Both the position numbers and the translations under genes were made by a program. Positions 54,190 through 62,930 of a stretch of DNA of 64,000 bases are shown one piece after another. The notes beneath the pieces were generated by a model that saw nothing but the letters and a program-made list of their open reading frames with translations, did not search any database and had not been told where the DNA came from. Source of the DNA: Sulfuricurvum sp. (lineage in GTDB: Bacteria; Campylobacterota; Campylobacteria; Campylobacterales; Sulfurimonadaceae); assembly GCA_030693335.1 (NCBI GenBank), contig JAUYAU010000008.1, forward strand, positions 1 through 64,000, written 5' to 3'. Within the stretch, counting starts at the first letter, position 1. The number at the start of each line of letters is the position of its first letter.

Positions 54190-55104
54190 ATGTCTATGAA
54201 CAATTCAATTAGCGTAATCTTACCGAACTATAATGGGCGTTCTCTTCTCTTTGATAATATCCCTTCAATTATCACATCACTAAATACAGCCAAATGTGAA
54301 TACGAAATCATAGTTGTAGATGATTGCTCAAGCGACGATAGTATTAGTATGCTTCAACACCATTTTCCAGAAGTAATTATTATCCAAAATGAAATCAATC
54401 AAGGCTTTTCAGCAACATGCAATAGGGGAGTTTTTGCAGCTAAACTACCTCTTGTATGTATTTGCAGTACCGATGTGACTGTTGAAAACGACTATTTCCT
54501 AAATGCATTACCTCACTTTAAAAATCCAAACCTTTTTGCCTTGAAAGGAAATATCATCAACTATACGTCAACGATTGATAATATAGATAACATAGAAAAA
54601 GCTTCTCTTTTGTATTATACAAGAGGTTTTTTACGTTTTAATGATCGTGTGGAATATGTTCCTGGTACATTTACCGGAAAACTTAATGGACAATTTGTTC
54701 TTTTAGGCTGTGTATTTATCTGTGACAGAGAAAAAATGTTGCATTTAAAAGGGTTTGATGAAATATTTTCACCATTTTATTGGGAAGATTCTGATCTAGC
54801 AATACGGGCTTTACGTAGCGGATACAATTTGGTCTATGAACCTAACTGTGTTGTCTATCATCAAACAAGTTCAACAATATCAAACTATCGAAGTTACACT
54901 AAGCGTCGGTTAGTATCAATGCGCAACAAATTTCTTTTTAGTTGGCGTCATCTTGATGATCCGAAATTATGGATCAATCATATACTTTATACGTTTGTCT
55001 CGCTACTTACCCGTTGGGTAATTTTGGATTGGAAATATTATGCTGCATTTTTTAATGCTTTGTTACGCCTAAAAAAATTTACTGTAAGATATAAATATAC
55101 TTAA
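54190..55104 (+). CDS. Glycosyltransferase family 2
   Basis: This 304-residue protein has the GT-A fold motifs ISVILPNYNG (6-15), VVDDCSSDDS (about 42-51), NQGFSATCNRG (about 70-80) and a DxD-like CSTDVTVE (about 94-101). WEDSDLAIRALRSGY follows at about 199-213. It is soluble with a weakly hydrophobic C-terminus. The donor and acceptor sugars are not predictable. Confidence 0.88.
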   Translation: MSMNNSISVILPNYNGRSLLFDNIPSIITSLNTAKCEYEIIVVDDCSSDDSISMLQHHFPEVIIIQNEINQGFSATCNRGVFAAKLPLVCICSTDVTVENDYFLNALPHFKNPNLFALKGNIINYTSTIDNIDNIEKASLLYYTRGFLRFNDRVEYVPGTFTGKLNGQFVLLGCVFICDREKMLHLKGFDEIFSPFYWEDSDLAIRALRSGYNLVYEPNCVVYHQTSSTISNYRSYTKRRLVSMRNKFLFSWRHLDDPKLWINHILYTFVSLLTRWVILDWKYYAAFFNALLRLKKFTVRYKYT

Positions 55105-55156
55105 AAATTATAGGTTTGACGTTTAGATCTAATATTTATGCAAAAGGTGTCCTAAT

Positions 55157-55789
55157 ATGAGAATCAAATTTATACGCGATATAGAAAAAAAAATTAAAGG
55201 TTCAATAAATCGATTAATATTACGACAAACCAATTTTTCAATCATCTCCAATAACTGCTGGGGAACGTTTATTTATAAAAAATTCAATCTACAATATCAC
55301 TCGCCGTTTGTCAATCTTTTTATATTTAGCGAAGATTATTTAGAATTATTAGAAAATTTTACACCACAACTTATAGAGTCTATTCGATTCATAGAACATA
55401 AAAATTCAAAATATATTGACCGCCTGAAAGAACAGGGTCTTTTTGGGCAACCATATCCTATTGGAGTTATCGGAGATGCTATAGAAGTCCATTTTCAACA
55501 CTACAAAGATAAAGAAGATGCCAAACGAAAATGGGAAGACAGAGTCAAACGGATTAACTATAATAAGCTGTTATTCAAATTCAGTGATAGCTTGACTGCT
55601 TCAGATGATATGATACGGCAGTTTGACAAACTACCATATAAGAATAAAATATGTTTTACGGCCAAGCCTTTTTCTGACTGCGAGAGTGTTATTCATCTTC
55701 CAAAATTTTTTGCTATAGGCAAAGTACGAGATGAATGGAAACATTCCGAGAAGGAATATAATCTTTCAGCATTACTGAATACTCTTTAG
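55157..55789 (+). CDS. DUF1919-family protein
   Basis: This 210-residue protein has the DUF1919 opening NFSIISNNCWGTFIYKKFN followed by SPFVNLFIFSEDYLELLENF. Family members occur in polysaccharide clusters and are sometimes labelled exopolysaccharide proteins; the function is not established. It is the last plus-strand gene before the convergent glycosyltransferase. Confidence 0.78.
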   Translation: MRIKFIRDIEKKIKGSINRLILRQTNFSIISNNCWGTFIYKKFNLQYHSPFVNLFIFSEDYLELLENFTPQLIESIRFIEHKNSKYIDRLKEQGLFGQPYPIGVIGDAIEVHFQHYKDKEDAKRKWEDRVKRINYNKLLFKFSDSLTASDDMIRQFDKLPYKNKICFTAKPFSDCESVIHLPKFFAIGKVRDEWKHSEKEYNLSALLNTL

Positions 55790-55817
55790 TATTGGATTCG
55801 AAGACTAAGTAATTTAG

Positions 55818-56921
55818 TCATAGGTTTTCCAATACCATTTTTAATTCACAAAACTGCTTCTCACTCTTAAATACATCCAGTGCTTTTTGTTTTCCAGCAT
55901 CGGCATAAGTATTTTTTAGAATATTGTCTTTTTGCAGTAACGCCAATTTATCCGCCAAATCAACTGCATCAAATGTTTTAAACAGCAACCCATTAATCTC
56001 ATCATCTATAATCTCCAGCGGTCCGCCACTATCACTGGCTACTACGCATACACCACACGTCATTGCTTCGATAAGAACCAATCCAAAAGTTTCATTCTCG
56101 GTTGCGAGGACCATCACATCACACAGTTGCATCATGACTGACGCTTCACGTGTAAATCCGGTAAAAATAATACGGTCTTTTAATCCTCGCATCACAATAT
56201 CTTTTTGAAGCGCACTTAGGTATTCTTCACTCATAGCATGGCCTATAATCAACGCTCGTGCATCAATTCCTTGCTTAATAAGTTTCTCAATTGCATCTAT
56301 GACTACCCACTGACCTTTTTGCGGTTCAATACGTCCGACAATTCCCACCGTAAATGAATCCGCCAATCCAAGCTGTTCACGACGCTCTTTTTTCTCTTCT
56401 TCAGAAAGAATAACTGGCTGTTCGGCACCTATATAAAGTGTTTCGACTTTGGGACAGATGGAAGCTGGAATGAATTTTTCAATTTGAGCTTTTACTTGAT
56501 GCGTAACGGCAAGCATCAAGTCGAGATTTCGATAGATAAAACGATGGTAAAAATCATCCTTGAACCGGGTCATTGTCATGTGGCGTGACTGCACGACTTT
56601 GGGTTTACGTTTGGAGAGCAACTTCGCAATAATGGCTGTCGGAAGATCTTTTGTCCAGTGTATATGCAGAACATCAATAGCTTCTTCATCTAAAATTCGA
56701 GCAAGTTGACGGGCTGTAATCCATGAGAGCAAAACGTTTCGACGTCTCAATGTGTAATAACAATACTGTGTATCGTCATAATAACTTCTCAACTTCCCTT
56801 TTTCATTGATCACGCTTATACATTCACCCTGTTCACTCAAATAACGTGATGCACGCATCATATAAAGTTCTAATCCACCCAAATCAGGGGAAAGGCACAG
56901 TTCACATATCTTTTTACCCAC
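55818..56921 (-). CDS. Glycosyltransferase family 4
   Basis: This 367-residue GT-B enzyme has the N-terminal LSPDLGGLELYMMRA and the C-terminal donor-binding FTVGIVGRIEPQKGQW (about 190-205). The ExxxxxxxE motif lies in ENETFGLVLIEAMTCG (about 275-290). It is typical of LPS core or O-antigen transferases. It overlaps the preceding gene (56914) by 8 bases on the minus strand. Confidence 0.9.
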   Translation of the reverse strand: MGKKICELCLSPDLGGLELYMMRASRYLSEQGECISVINEKGKLRSYYDDTQYCYYTLRRRNVLLSWITARQLARILDEEAIDVLHIHWTKDLPTAIIAKLLSKRKPKVVQSRHMTMTRFKDDFYHRFIYRNLDLMLAVTHQVKAQIEKFIPASICPKVETLYIGAEQPVILSEEEKKERREQLGLADSFTVGIVGRIEPQKGQWVVIDAIEKLIKQGIDARALIIGHAMSEEYLSALQKDIVMRGLKDRIIFTGFTREASVMMQLCDVMVLATENETFGLVLIEAMTCGVCVVASDSGGPLEIIDDEINGLLFKTFDAVDLADKLALLQKDNILKNTYADAGKQKALDVFKSEKQFCELKMVLENL

Positions 56922-57690
56922 GTTTACTCTTTTGCTCCAAATTCATCTCATACAGCTTGATGTATTTATAAAAATTGGTCGCCATGTGTGAAAAAGCGAT
57001 AATAAGCCCTGCATAACCGTCCAAAAAGCCTCGTTTGAGAATGTAGGTGCGGAAAAAGGAATACAGCCCATTAAAAGAAGCTTTAAGTGGGGACGAGGAT
57101 TTTTTACCGACGTTATCGTTCGCAAAGAGAGTTGAATAGCGATCCAATTTGACAATAAAATCGGAAATACTCATGTAGCTGTAATGCTTCATATTCCCCT
57201 CAATAGCCTCTTTTTTCATCCCCTCATCAATAATATTTTCATGAACGGCATTGTCATTAAAGTGCGTAACCGTCTTGTTGTAAAGACGACGGATTTTTTG
57301 ATTATTCCAACCGCAATGCTTGATCTGGATCTCTTTGTAAAAAGCGAGAAAGTTGACAATATAGATCGTCTTAGAATCGAGAGGCTTGGTTTTCAGTGCG
57401 TGCAAAAGTTTTTCATCCACTACCTCATCACTGTCGATAATCAAAATCCAATCATGCTTGGCAAAACTTGCCGCACGGTTTTTCGTTGTGCCAAAACCAT
57501 CGAAGTTTCCTTCAATTAAATGAACATTACTATACTCTCGTGCAATGTTCAGCGTTTCGTCCACCGATCCGTTGTCATACACAATGACATCATCAAACTC
57601 TTTGAGGCTTTCCAATGTACGGCGAATGGTTCGTGCTCCATTTTTGACGATCATTACGGCCGAGACGTTCATCATCAACTCTTGATCCAT
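56914..57690 (-). CDS. Glycosyltransferase family 2 (WaaE/LgtF-like)
   Basis: This 258-residue protein has SAVMIVKNGARTIRRTLESL (about 10-29), then VIVYDNGSVDETL, and the DxD in WILIIDSDEVV (about 75-85). The C-terminal part with FFRTYILKRGFLDGYAGLI resembles the LPS core glucosyltransferase group WaaE/LgtF. It overlaps the deacetylase gene by 16 bases. Confidence 0.87.
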   Translation of the reverse strand: MDQELMMNVSAVMIVKNGARTIRRTLESLKEFDDVIVYDNGSVDETLNIAREYSNVHLIEGNFDGFGTTKNRAASFAKHDWILIIDSDEVVDEKLLHALKTKPLDSKTIYIVNFLAFYKEIQIKHCGWNNQKIRRLYNKTVTHFNDNAVHENIIDEGMKKEAIEGNMKHYSYMSISDFIVKLDRYSTLFANDNVGKKSSSPLKASFNGLYSFFRTYILKRGFLDGYAGLIIAFSHMATNFYKYIKLYEMNLEQKSKRG

Positions 57691-58406
57691 TTAATCATGG
57701 TTTTAAACCAAAAAGAAAGATATTTCAAAGGATTAAAAAGAGAACAAGGGCGTTTAAGACCATCTCCTTTGATGCGGTAAATCAATCCGCCGATTCCATC
57801 CCATGAGGGATTAAGAGCATTTCCGATTCGAAAAACGTACGAATAATGCTCTTGCGCCAATGACACAGCGGCATCATTGTATTTTCCAAAAGGGAGAACA
57901 AACGAATCAATGCGACATCCAAGTTTGTCTTCCAGCATCACTTTTGATCCAAAAATTTCTTTTTCCAGATCAACACCTTCTTGGGTCAAATTAACATGAT
58001 TCATCGAATGGGATGCAATTTCAACATGACCGCTTTGTACCATTTCTCGCAGCTCTGCATAGGTGCAAAAAGGGGCGAAGGTTTGATAGTTTTCGTAAAT
58101 ATCCTGATGTTGTAAAGAAAGTCGTTTCACAGGATCAATATCCGTATTCTCGAGAATAAAAGCAGATGGAACCGCTAAAAGTGCTTTCAGATTGTATTTT
58201 TTAAGCAAAGGAAAAACGTAGTAGTAAAAATCGTAATAGGCATCATCAAATGTTAGACAAATCGAACTGCTCGTAATAGGCTCGCCCGGGAAAATAGTCG
58301 TATAGCGCTCACTGATAAGTTCCAGATGCGCCTTCATCATCACATCTGAATTTGAAAGAGGAAGGTCGTCACTGTTGACATGATGGTACATCACCACTGT
58401 TAGCAT
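57675..58406 (-). CDS. Polysaccharide deacetylase (NodB-like, carbohydrate esterase 4)
   Basis: This 243-residue protein has MYHHVNSDD near the start and the metal and catalytic motifs CLTFDDAYYDF (about 50-60) and SHSMNHVNLT (about 132-141). It lacks a signal peptide, so it may act on cytoplasmic intermediates. It is the first gene of a three-gene minus-strand unit with two glycosyltransferases. Confidence 0.87.
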   Translation of the reverse strand: MLTVVMYHHVNSDDLPLSNSDVMMKAHLELISERYTTIFPGEPITSSSICLTFDDAYYDFYYYVFPLLKKYNLKALLAVPSAFILENTDIDPVKRLSLQHQDIYENYQTFAPFCTYAELREMVQSGHVEIASHSMNHVNLTQEGVDLEKEIFGSKVMLEDKLGCRIDSFVLPFGKYNDAAVSLAQEHYSYVFRIGNALNPSWDGIGGLIYRIKGDGLKRPCSLFNPLKYLSFWFKTMIKWIKS

Positions 58407-58478
58407 ATACTCAATCCTCTCTCGCCTTTCAGGAATTATAAAGTATCATACCATACCCTCACTTACTCAAAGGTTACC

Positions 58479-59246
58479 ATGAGCGTTCTGTGCGAATACC
58501 CATCTTATTATCAATCTCTCAAGCCCTCTTTCGAGTCGATACGAAAGATTTTTGCAGGAGACGATCACAGTATCCATAAAGCCCGAAATGAACTCAAAAT
58601 CATTGAACTTGACGGCATTAAAACTGTCGTCAAATCCTTCAAAGTACCTCATTTGCTTAACCGTATCGTCTATACCTATTTTCGCAAGAGTAAAGCGTAC
58701 AAATCCTATCACAATGCCCTGCATCTGAAAGAGCTTGGAATTTCAACTCCAAAGCCCATTGCTTTGATCGAATTTTATGAATCGGGTCTGCTGGGAGAGA
58801 GTTTTTTTATTGCTGAGTATTTTGAATACGACTTTACCATTCGCACTCCCCTGCTCGAACCGCTGGAAGATAGAGAAGCTATTTTCAAAGCCTTTGCGGC
58901 TTATACCTACGGTCTGCACCAAAAAGGAGTATGGCATCTGGACTATTCGCCTGGAAATATTCTCATCAAACGAACTTCACCAGGATATCAATTCTGTATT
59001 GTCGATATCAACCGCATGGAATTTCGTCCTATTACGCCTTTGGAAGGGTGTGAAAACTTTAACAAACTCTGGGCCAGTGATGAGGAATTAGAAATTATGG
59101 GTCGTGAATACGCGCGTCTAAGCGGATTTAATGTGGCTGTAACCATCGCAGAGATGAAAAAGCATAATGATGCCAACAAGAGCATCAAAAACTTTAAAAA
59201 GAGGCTCAAAAACCTTTTAAAAGGAAACTTTTCAACTCCCGTTTGA
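58479..59246 (+). CDS. LPS kinase-like protein (Kdo/WaaP-type fold)
   Basis: This 255-residue protein has a protein-kinase-like fold. It shows a P-loop-like start, lysine in IKTVVKSFKVPH (about 48-59), the catalytic HLDYSPGNIL (about 150-159) and the metal DxN as VDINRMEF (about 171-178). The Kdo kinase and WaaP families phosphorylate inner-core LPS sugars. Its 3' end overlaps the convergent GT9 gene by 41 bases. Confidence 0.8.
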   Translation: MSVLCEYPSYYQSLKPSFESIRKIFAGDDHSIHKARNELKIIELDGIKTVVKSFKVPHLLNRIVYTYFRKSKAYKSYHNALHLKELGISTPKPIALIEFYESGLLGESFFIAEYFEYDFTIRTPLLEPLEDREAIFKAFAAYTYGLHQKGVWHLDYSPGNILIKRTSPGYQFCIVDINRMEFRPITPLEGCENFNKLWASDEELEIMGREYARLSGFNVAVTIAEMKKHNDANKSIKNFKKRLKNLLKGNFSTPV

Positions 59247-60177
59247 CTTTCTCAAACATCTCTGCGCGTCCTATAGGATCAAAAGGGATCATAAAATGAT
59301 GCTGGCGGGTCTCTTCCCCAATGCTTTTCCACCGTGCCGCGGAGGCAAATTTTGAATCTCCAAAGAATGTAAACGTCTCACATCCACTCGCACTGGCCAA
59401 ATGGTACGTCCCCGTCGAGGTACTCACAAAAAGTTTAAATCTGCTCAGCAATGCGGCAAAATTTACAACGCTCCCCTGCGATCGGTATAAAGCTACTCGA
59501 CTCACTCCTAAAAGGCTCTTTGCCTCATTATAAAGCTTTTCCTCATCAGGTCCAAAGGTCATCACAACATCAATAGCTTCATTCTCTGTTGCAATCGATA
59601 CCAACTGCATGTATTCACTAAGCGTCCAGTTCGCATCCGATGATCCCCCGAATCCCGGATGAAAAGCCACCACCGGTTTCGTAACCCCATACTCAGCACA
59701 AAAGTTTTGAAAAGTTTCATCCGAAAAGTTTAAAAGAGGTTTGGGGAAATCAAGCGAAATATCCCCGAACAGCGCTTTAGTCAACTGAAGATTGTATTCA
59801 AACTCCGCCATCTCCACCCGACTGCGACGTTGCTTGATACGGTGATTGTAAAAAATCTGTGCAATTTTAGTAGCAGGAGCGATACGAACGGGAATACGGG
59901 CTATCCACTGCGCCAATGCAACGCGCGTGTTTGAAAAGAGGGTGATCGATGCATCAATATTGGCTTTTTTAATCTCAAATGCGAGCTCTAGAATATCTTT
60001 TCCCTCATCCACAATCACTTCATCGATAAAATCACACGACTGGGCCAGCTTGCGATTCAGCGGTGCTACGAGAGCGATAATGTGATTGCTTGGGTTATGA
60101 TGTTTCAACACATAAAAAGTAGGCAGCGCCGTGATAAAATCACCCAGTTTGTCATTTCGTACTACGAGTATATTCAT
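59206..60177 (-). CDS. Glycosyltransferase family 9 (heptosyltransferase-like)
   Basis: This 323-residue protein begins NILVVRNDKLGDFITALPT, the GT9 N-terminus. The donor site follows: VAFHPGFGGSSDANWTL (about 175-191) and LFVSTSTGTYHLASASGCE. ATG 60177 is chosen because it gives the conserved start; the reading from 60258 adds 27 unrelated residues. It probably adds a heptose or related sugar to the LPS core. Confidence 0.87.
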   Translation of the reverse strand: MNILVVRNDKLGDFITALPTFYVLKHHNPSNHIIALVAPLNRKLAQSCDFIDEVIVDEGKDILELAFEIKKANIDASITLFSNTRVALAQWIARIPVRIAPATKIAQIFYNHRIKQRRSRVEMAEFEYNLQLTKALFGDISLDFPKPLLNFSDETFQNFCAEYGVTKPVVAFHPGFGGSSDANWTLSEYMQLVSIATENEAIDVVMTFGPDEEKLYNEAKSLLGVSRVALYRSQGSVVNFAALLSRFKLFVSTSTGTYHLASASGCETFTFFGDSKFASAARWKSIGEETRQHHFMIPFDPIGRAEMFEKVKRELKSFLLKGF

Positions 60178-60231
60178 TACCAGCCCCTGCTTTAATGAGG
60201 TAATTTTACCCAATAACGCTATAATCTCACC

Positions 60232-61401
60232 ATGAAAGAACCGTTTTCTTGGGATCACTATTCCGATCAGCCTAGCATTATCCGTGATAAGAGACTCAAA
60301 CGCAAAATGCGCCGCAGTGCCCTACCCTCACTTATCAAAACTTTTTTAATTGCACTGCTTGTTTTACCCATCGCTTTTATCGTCACTTTCTTTCTTCCGC
60401 GCAAAAAAATAACGGGTGGAGAATTTTTCGGGATGGGAGTCAATCTCAATAACAGCCCATCCATCGCTTTGGAGATGATTCATGAGCTGGGTGTGAAAAA
60501 ACTTCTCATTCGCATTCCGCTTTGGGAGATGGATCGTTTGGATGACTACATTGCATTTATCAAATCGTTCAAAGATTATCACATCACCGTTGCCCTCCTG
60601 CAAGATCGTGTTCATATCAGCAATCACACGCTCACCAAAAGACATCTGACCCAAATTTTCACATCCTTTGAGGGAATTTGTAATACCTACGTTATCGGCT
60701 CCACGATCAACCGTGCCAAATGGGGCTTTTTCAGTGTCAATGAATATCTAGAATTTTATGCCGTTGCCTATGCTTTGAAAAAAGAGTCCTTCCCTAATCT
60801 CAAATTCATCGGTTCCAATGTGATCGACTTTGAACTGCACTTTACCACCCATACTCTTTTTAATCTCAAAGATATCTATTTTGATGCTCTGGGGACGCTT
60901 TTGTATGTTGACAGGCGGGGTGCTCCTGAAAACAGCCAAATGGGATTTAATCTCATGGGAAAAATCAATCTGATCGATGCATTGATGCGTTTGAGTTTTA
61001 AAACGGCTAACGAGCTCATCATCACCGAAACCAATTGGCCGATCAAAAATACGGCTCCCTATGCTCCTACCAGCGAGCATGAGTGCGTTAGCGAAGAAGA
61101 TTACTCCGCTTTCATGGTCCGTTATCACTTGCTGGCCTTTGCCACCCAAAAAGTAGCGTGCGTTTACTGGCATCAGCTTATTGCACCTGGATACGGACTC
61201 ATTGATAACCGCGAAGGGACTATGCGAAAACGCAGTGCTTTTTACGCGTATCAAACCATGCTTTCTCATCTTTGTGATGCTCAATTTAGCAGTTACCAAG
61301 AAAGTAAAAATGGCCATACCTTAGTCTGTTCTACTCCAAGAGGAACGTTGCATATTAACTGGACTCTTACCTCAACCCCGATCTATACCTACAAGGCCTA
61401 A
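60232..61401 (+). CDS. Membrane-anchored glycosidase-like TIM-barrel protein
   Basis: This 389-residue protein has a basic N-terminus and one membrane helix (about 34-54). A barrel-like domain follows, with GVNLNNSPSIALEMIHELGV, YVIGSTINRAKWGFF and ELIITETNWPI (about 261-271). The Glu in TETNWP is placed like the nucleophile of clan A glycosidases. No exact family could be named. It lies between two GT9 genes, 1 base before waaF, so a role in LPS remodelling is plausible. Confidence 0.6.
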   Translation: MKEPFSWDHYSDQPSIIRDKRLKRKMRRSALPSLIKTFLIALLVLPIAFIVTFFLPRKKITGGEFFGMGVNLNNSPSIALEMIHELGVKKLLIRIPLWEMDRLDDYIAFIKSFKDYHITVALLQDRVHISNHTLTKRHLTQIFTSFEGICNTYVIGSTINRAKWGFFSVNEYLEFYAVAYALKKESFPNLKFIGSNVIDFELHFTTHTLFNLKDIYFDALGTLLYVDRRGAPENSQMGFNLMGKINLIDALMRLSFKTANELIITETNWPIKNTAPYAPTSEHECVSEEDYSAFMVRYHLLAFATQKVACVYWHQLIAPGYGLIDNREGTMRKRSAFYAYQTMLSHLCDAQFSSYQESKNGHTLVCSTPRGTLHINWTLTSTPIYTYKA

Positions 61402-61402
61402 T

Positions 61403-62362
61403 ATGACTATTTTGATTATCCTTCCCAATTGGCTGGGTGATGCGGTAATGGCCACTCCCGCCATCGAGGCACTTTGTATCGCTTATCCAAACGCCAAGCT
61501 CACACTGGTGGGTTCCTATGTCAGCATTGAAACGCTCAAGCATCATCCCCAATGCATACGTTCCTACGTCGATGAAACAAAAAAAAGCGGTAACCGCTTT
61601 CTAAATACCTACCGTTTTGCCAAAGAGCTGGGGGTTCATGATATGGCGATTACTTTTCGTAACCAGCTTCACTCCTCACTTTTGCTTTTTTTCAGCGGTA
61701 CGGCTGTAACGGCTGGGCGCAAGAGCTGGCATTCGGCAGCTTTGCTCACCCATTCAATTAGACCTTCACACCCTTCCCATTTGGTTGAACAATACCGTGA
61801 TATCACACAAGCCTTAAGTGAGCAGCCGCTTACTATCGGCAAGCTCCAGATTCACATCCCCGCACATCATTATGAGCGTCCCACTTTAGGAATCAATCCC
61901 GGAGCAACCTATGGCAGTGCCAAACGATGGTATCCTGAAAAATTTGCACAAGTAGCTCATGCCTTTTCCTCTGCGTATGATATTGTTATTTTTGGCGGTC
62001 CCGGTGAAGTGGAGATGGCAAACGATATCGAATCACAGCTAAAAGGGATAACGGTTTCAAATATGGCAGGAAAAACGTCGCTGGAAGAACTGTGTGCGAG
62101 GATTGGAGGATTGGATATTTTCATCACCAACGACAGCGGTCCGATGCACGTTGCCGCGGCGTATCAAGTACCCACAGTCGCTATCTTTGGTCCGACGCGT
62201 CATTTAGAAACGTCACAGTGGATGAATGAAAAAAGCAGGATTGTGCGACACGATATGGAATGCGCACCATGCATGAAGCGCGAATGCCCACTGGGACATC
62301 ATGAATGCATGACAAGTATCACCTCGAATGAGGTGATTGAAGCCGTTAGAAGTCTAATCTAA
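61403..62362 (+). CDS. waaF: ADP-heptose:LPS heptosyltransferase II
   Basis: This 319-residue GT9 enzyme begins LIILPNWLGDAVMATPAIEA, the WaaF signature. The C-terminal TNDSGPMHVAAAYQVPT and AIFGPTRH bind ADP-heptose. CAPCMKRECPLGHHECM near the end is the typical WaaF cysteine segment. It adds the second heptose to Kdo-lipid A on the cytoplasmic side. Its 3' end overlaps the convergent yfaZ-like gene by 17 bases. Confidence 0.93.
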   Translation: MTILIILPNWLGDAVMATPAIEALCIAYPNAKLTLVGSYVSIETLKHHPQCIRSYVDETKKSGNRFLNTYRFAKELGVHDMAITFRNQLHSSLLLFFSGTAVTAGRKSWHSAALLTHSIRPSHPSHLVEQYRDITQALSEQPLTIGKLQIHIPAHHYERPTLGINPGATYGSAKRWYPEKFAQVAHAFSSAYDIVIFGGPGEVEMANDIESQLKGITVSNMAGKTSLEELCARIGGLDIFITNDSGPMHVAAAYQVPTVAIFGPTRHLETSQWMNEKSRIVRHDMECAPCMKRECPLGHHECMTSITSNEVIEAVRSLI

Positions 62363-62930
62363 GACCGAAATAAAAGGCATCGTTGTAAGTCACGCTACGA
62401 TTTTTTAAATCCGTATCGATTTTACGATACCCCACTTCAACACGTGCATTATCAATAGGTTGGGCATCTATATGAATGCGGGTTTCAAGATAATCGTCTC
62501 CATCTCTAAAGCAAAGAGCCGAAGGGGCATAATACAATGAACCCCCTAGATAAAAAGCAATCGGCGAGTTAAGGGGTAGTTGCAACTCTGCTTCAATACC
62601 CAAAGGAATAGCGGCAAACCCTCTGCCATCAATCTTGGTGTGTTCCCCTTTGATACCCAAACCTACTTTTAACCCTCGAACTCCCCTGACATCATTTTGT
62701 ACCATAAAAGAGACTTCCATCAACGGATTAATACCCGTAATGGTTTGGCTGTTATTATTATCACCGTTTAAAAAACGCGCCCCCATGTAGGTATGCTCCA
62801 TATCCCCCATACGCCCCATATCCAGTCGTATTTGCCCTTCCACTTCTTTGTCATTTACATTGACTTGGACTTGATGTGCCGCAAACGCTGCAGTGGTCAT
62901 TAAAACACTTAATAAGAGTTTTTTTAACAT
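62346..62930 (-). CDS. YfaZ-family outer-membrane protein
   Basis: This 194-residue protein has a signal peptide (MLKKLLLSVLMTTAAFA) and an amphipathic beta-strand pattern. It ends AFYFGLRLDF, with the C-terminal Phe of outer-membrane barrels. YMGARFLNGDNNNS and VEVGYRKIDTDL are typical of YfaZ. It starts by overlapping the hldE stop (ATGTTAA). Function is unknown. Confidence 0.8.
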   Translation of the reverse strand: MLKKLLLSVLMTTAAFAAHQVQVNVNDKEVEGQIRLDMGRMGDMEHTYMGARFLNGDNNNSQTITGINPLMEVSFMVQNDVRGVRGLKVGLGIKGEHTKIDGRGFAAIPLGIEAELQLPLNSPIAFYLGGSLYYAPSALCFRDGDDYLETRIHIDAQPIDNARVEVGYRKIDTDLKNRSVTYNDAFYFGLRLDF

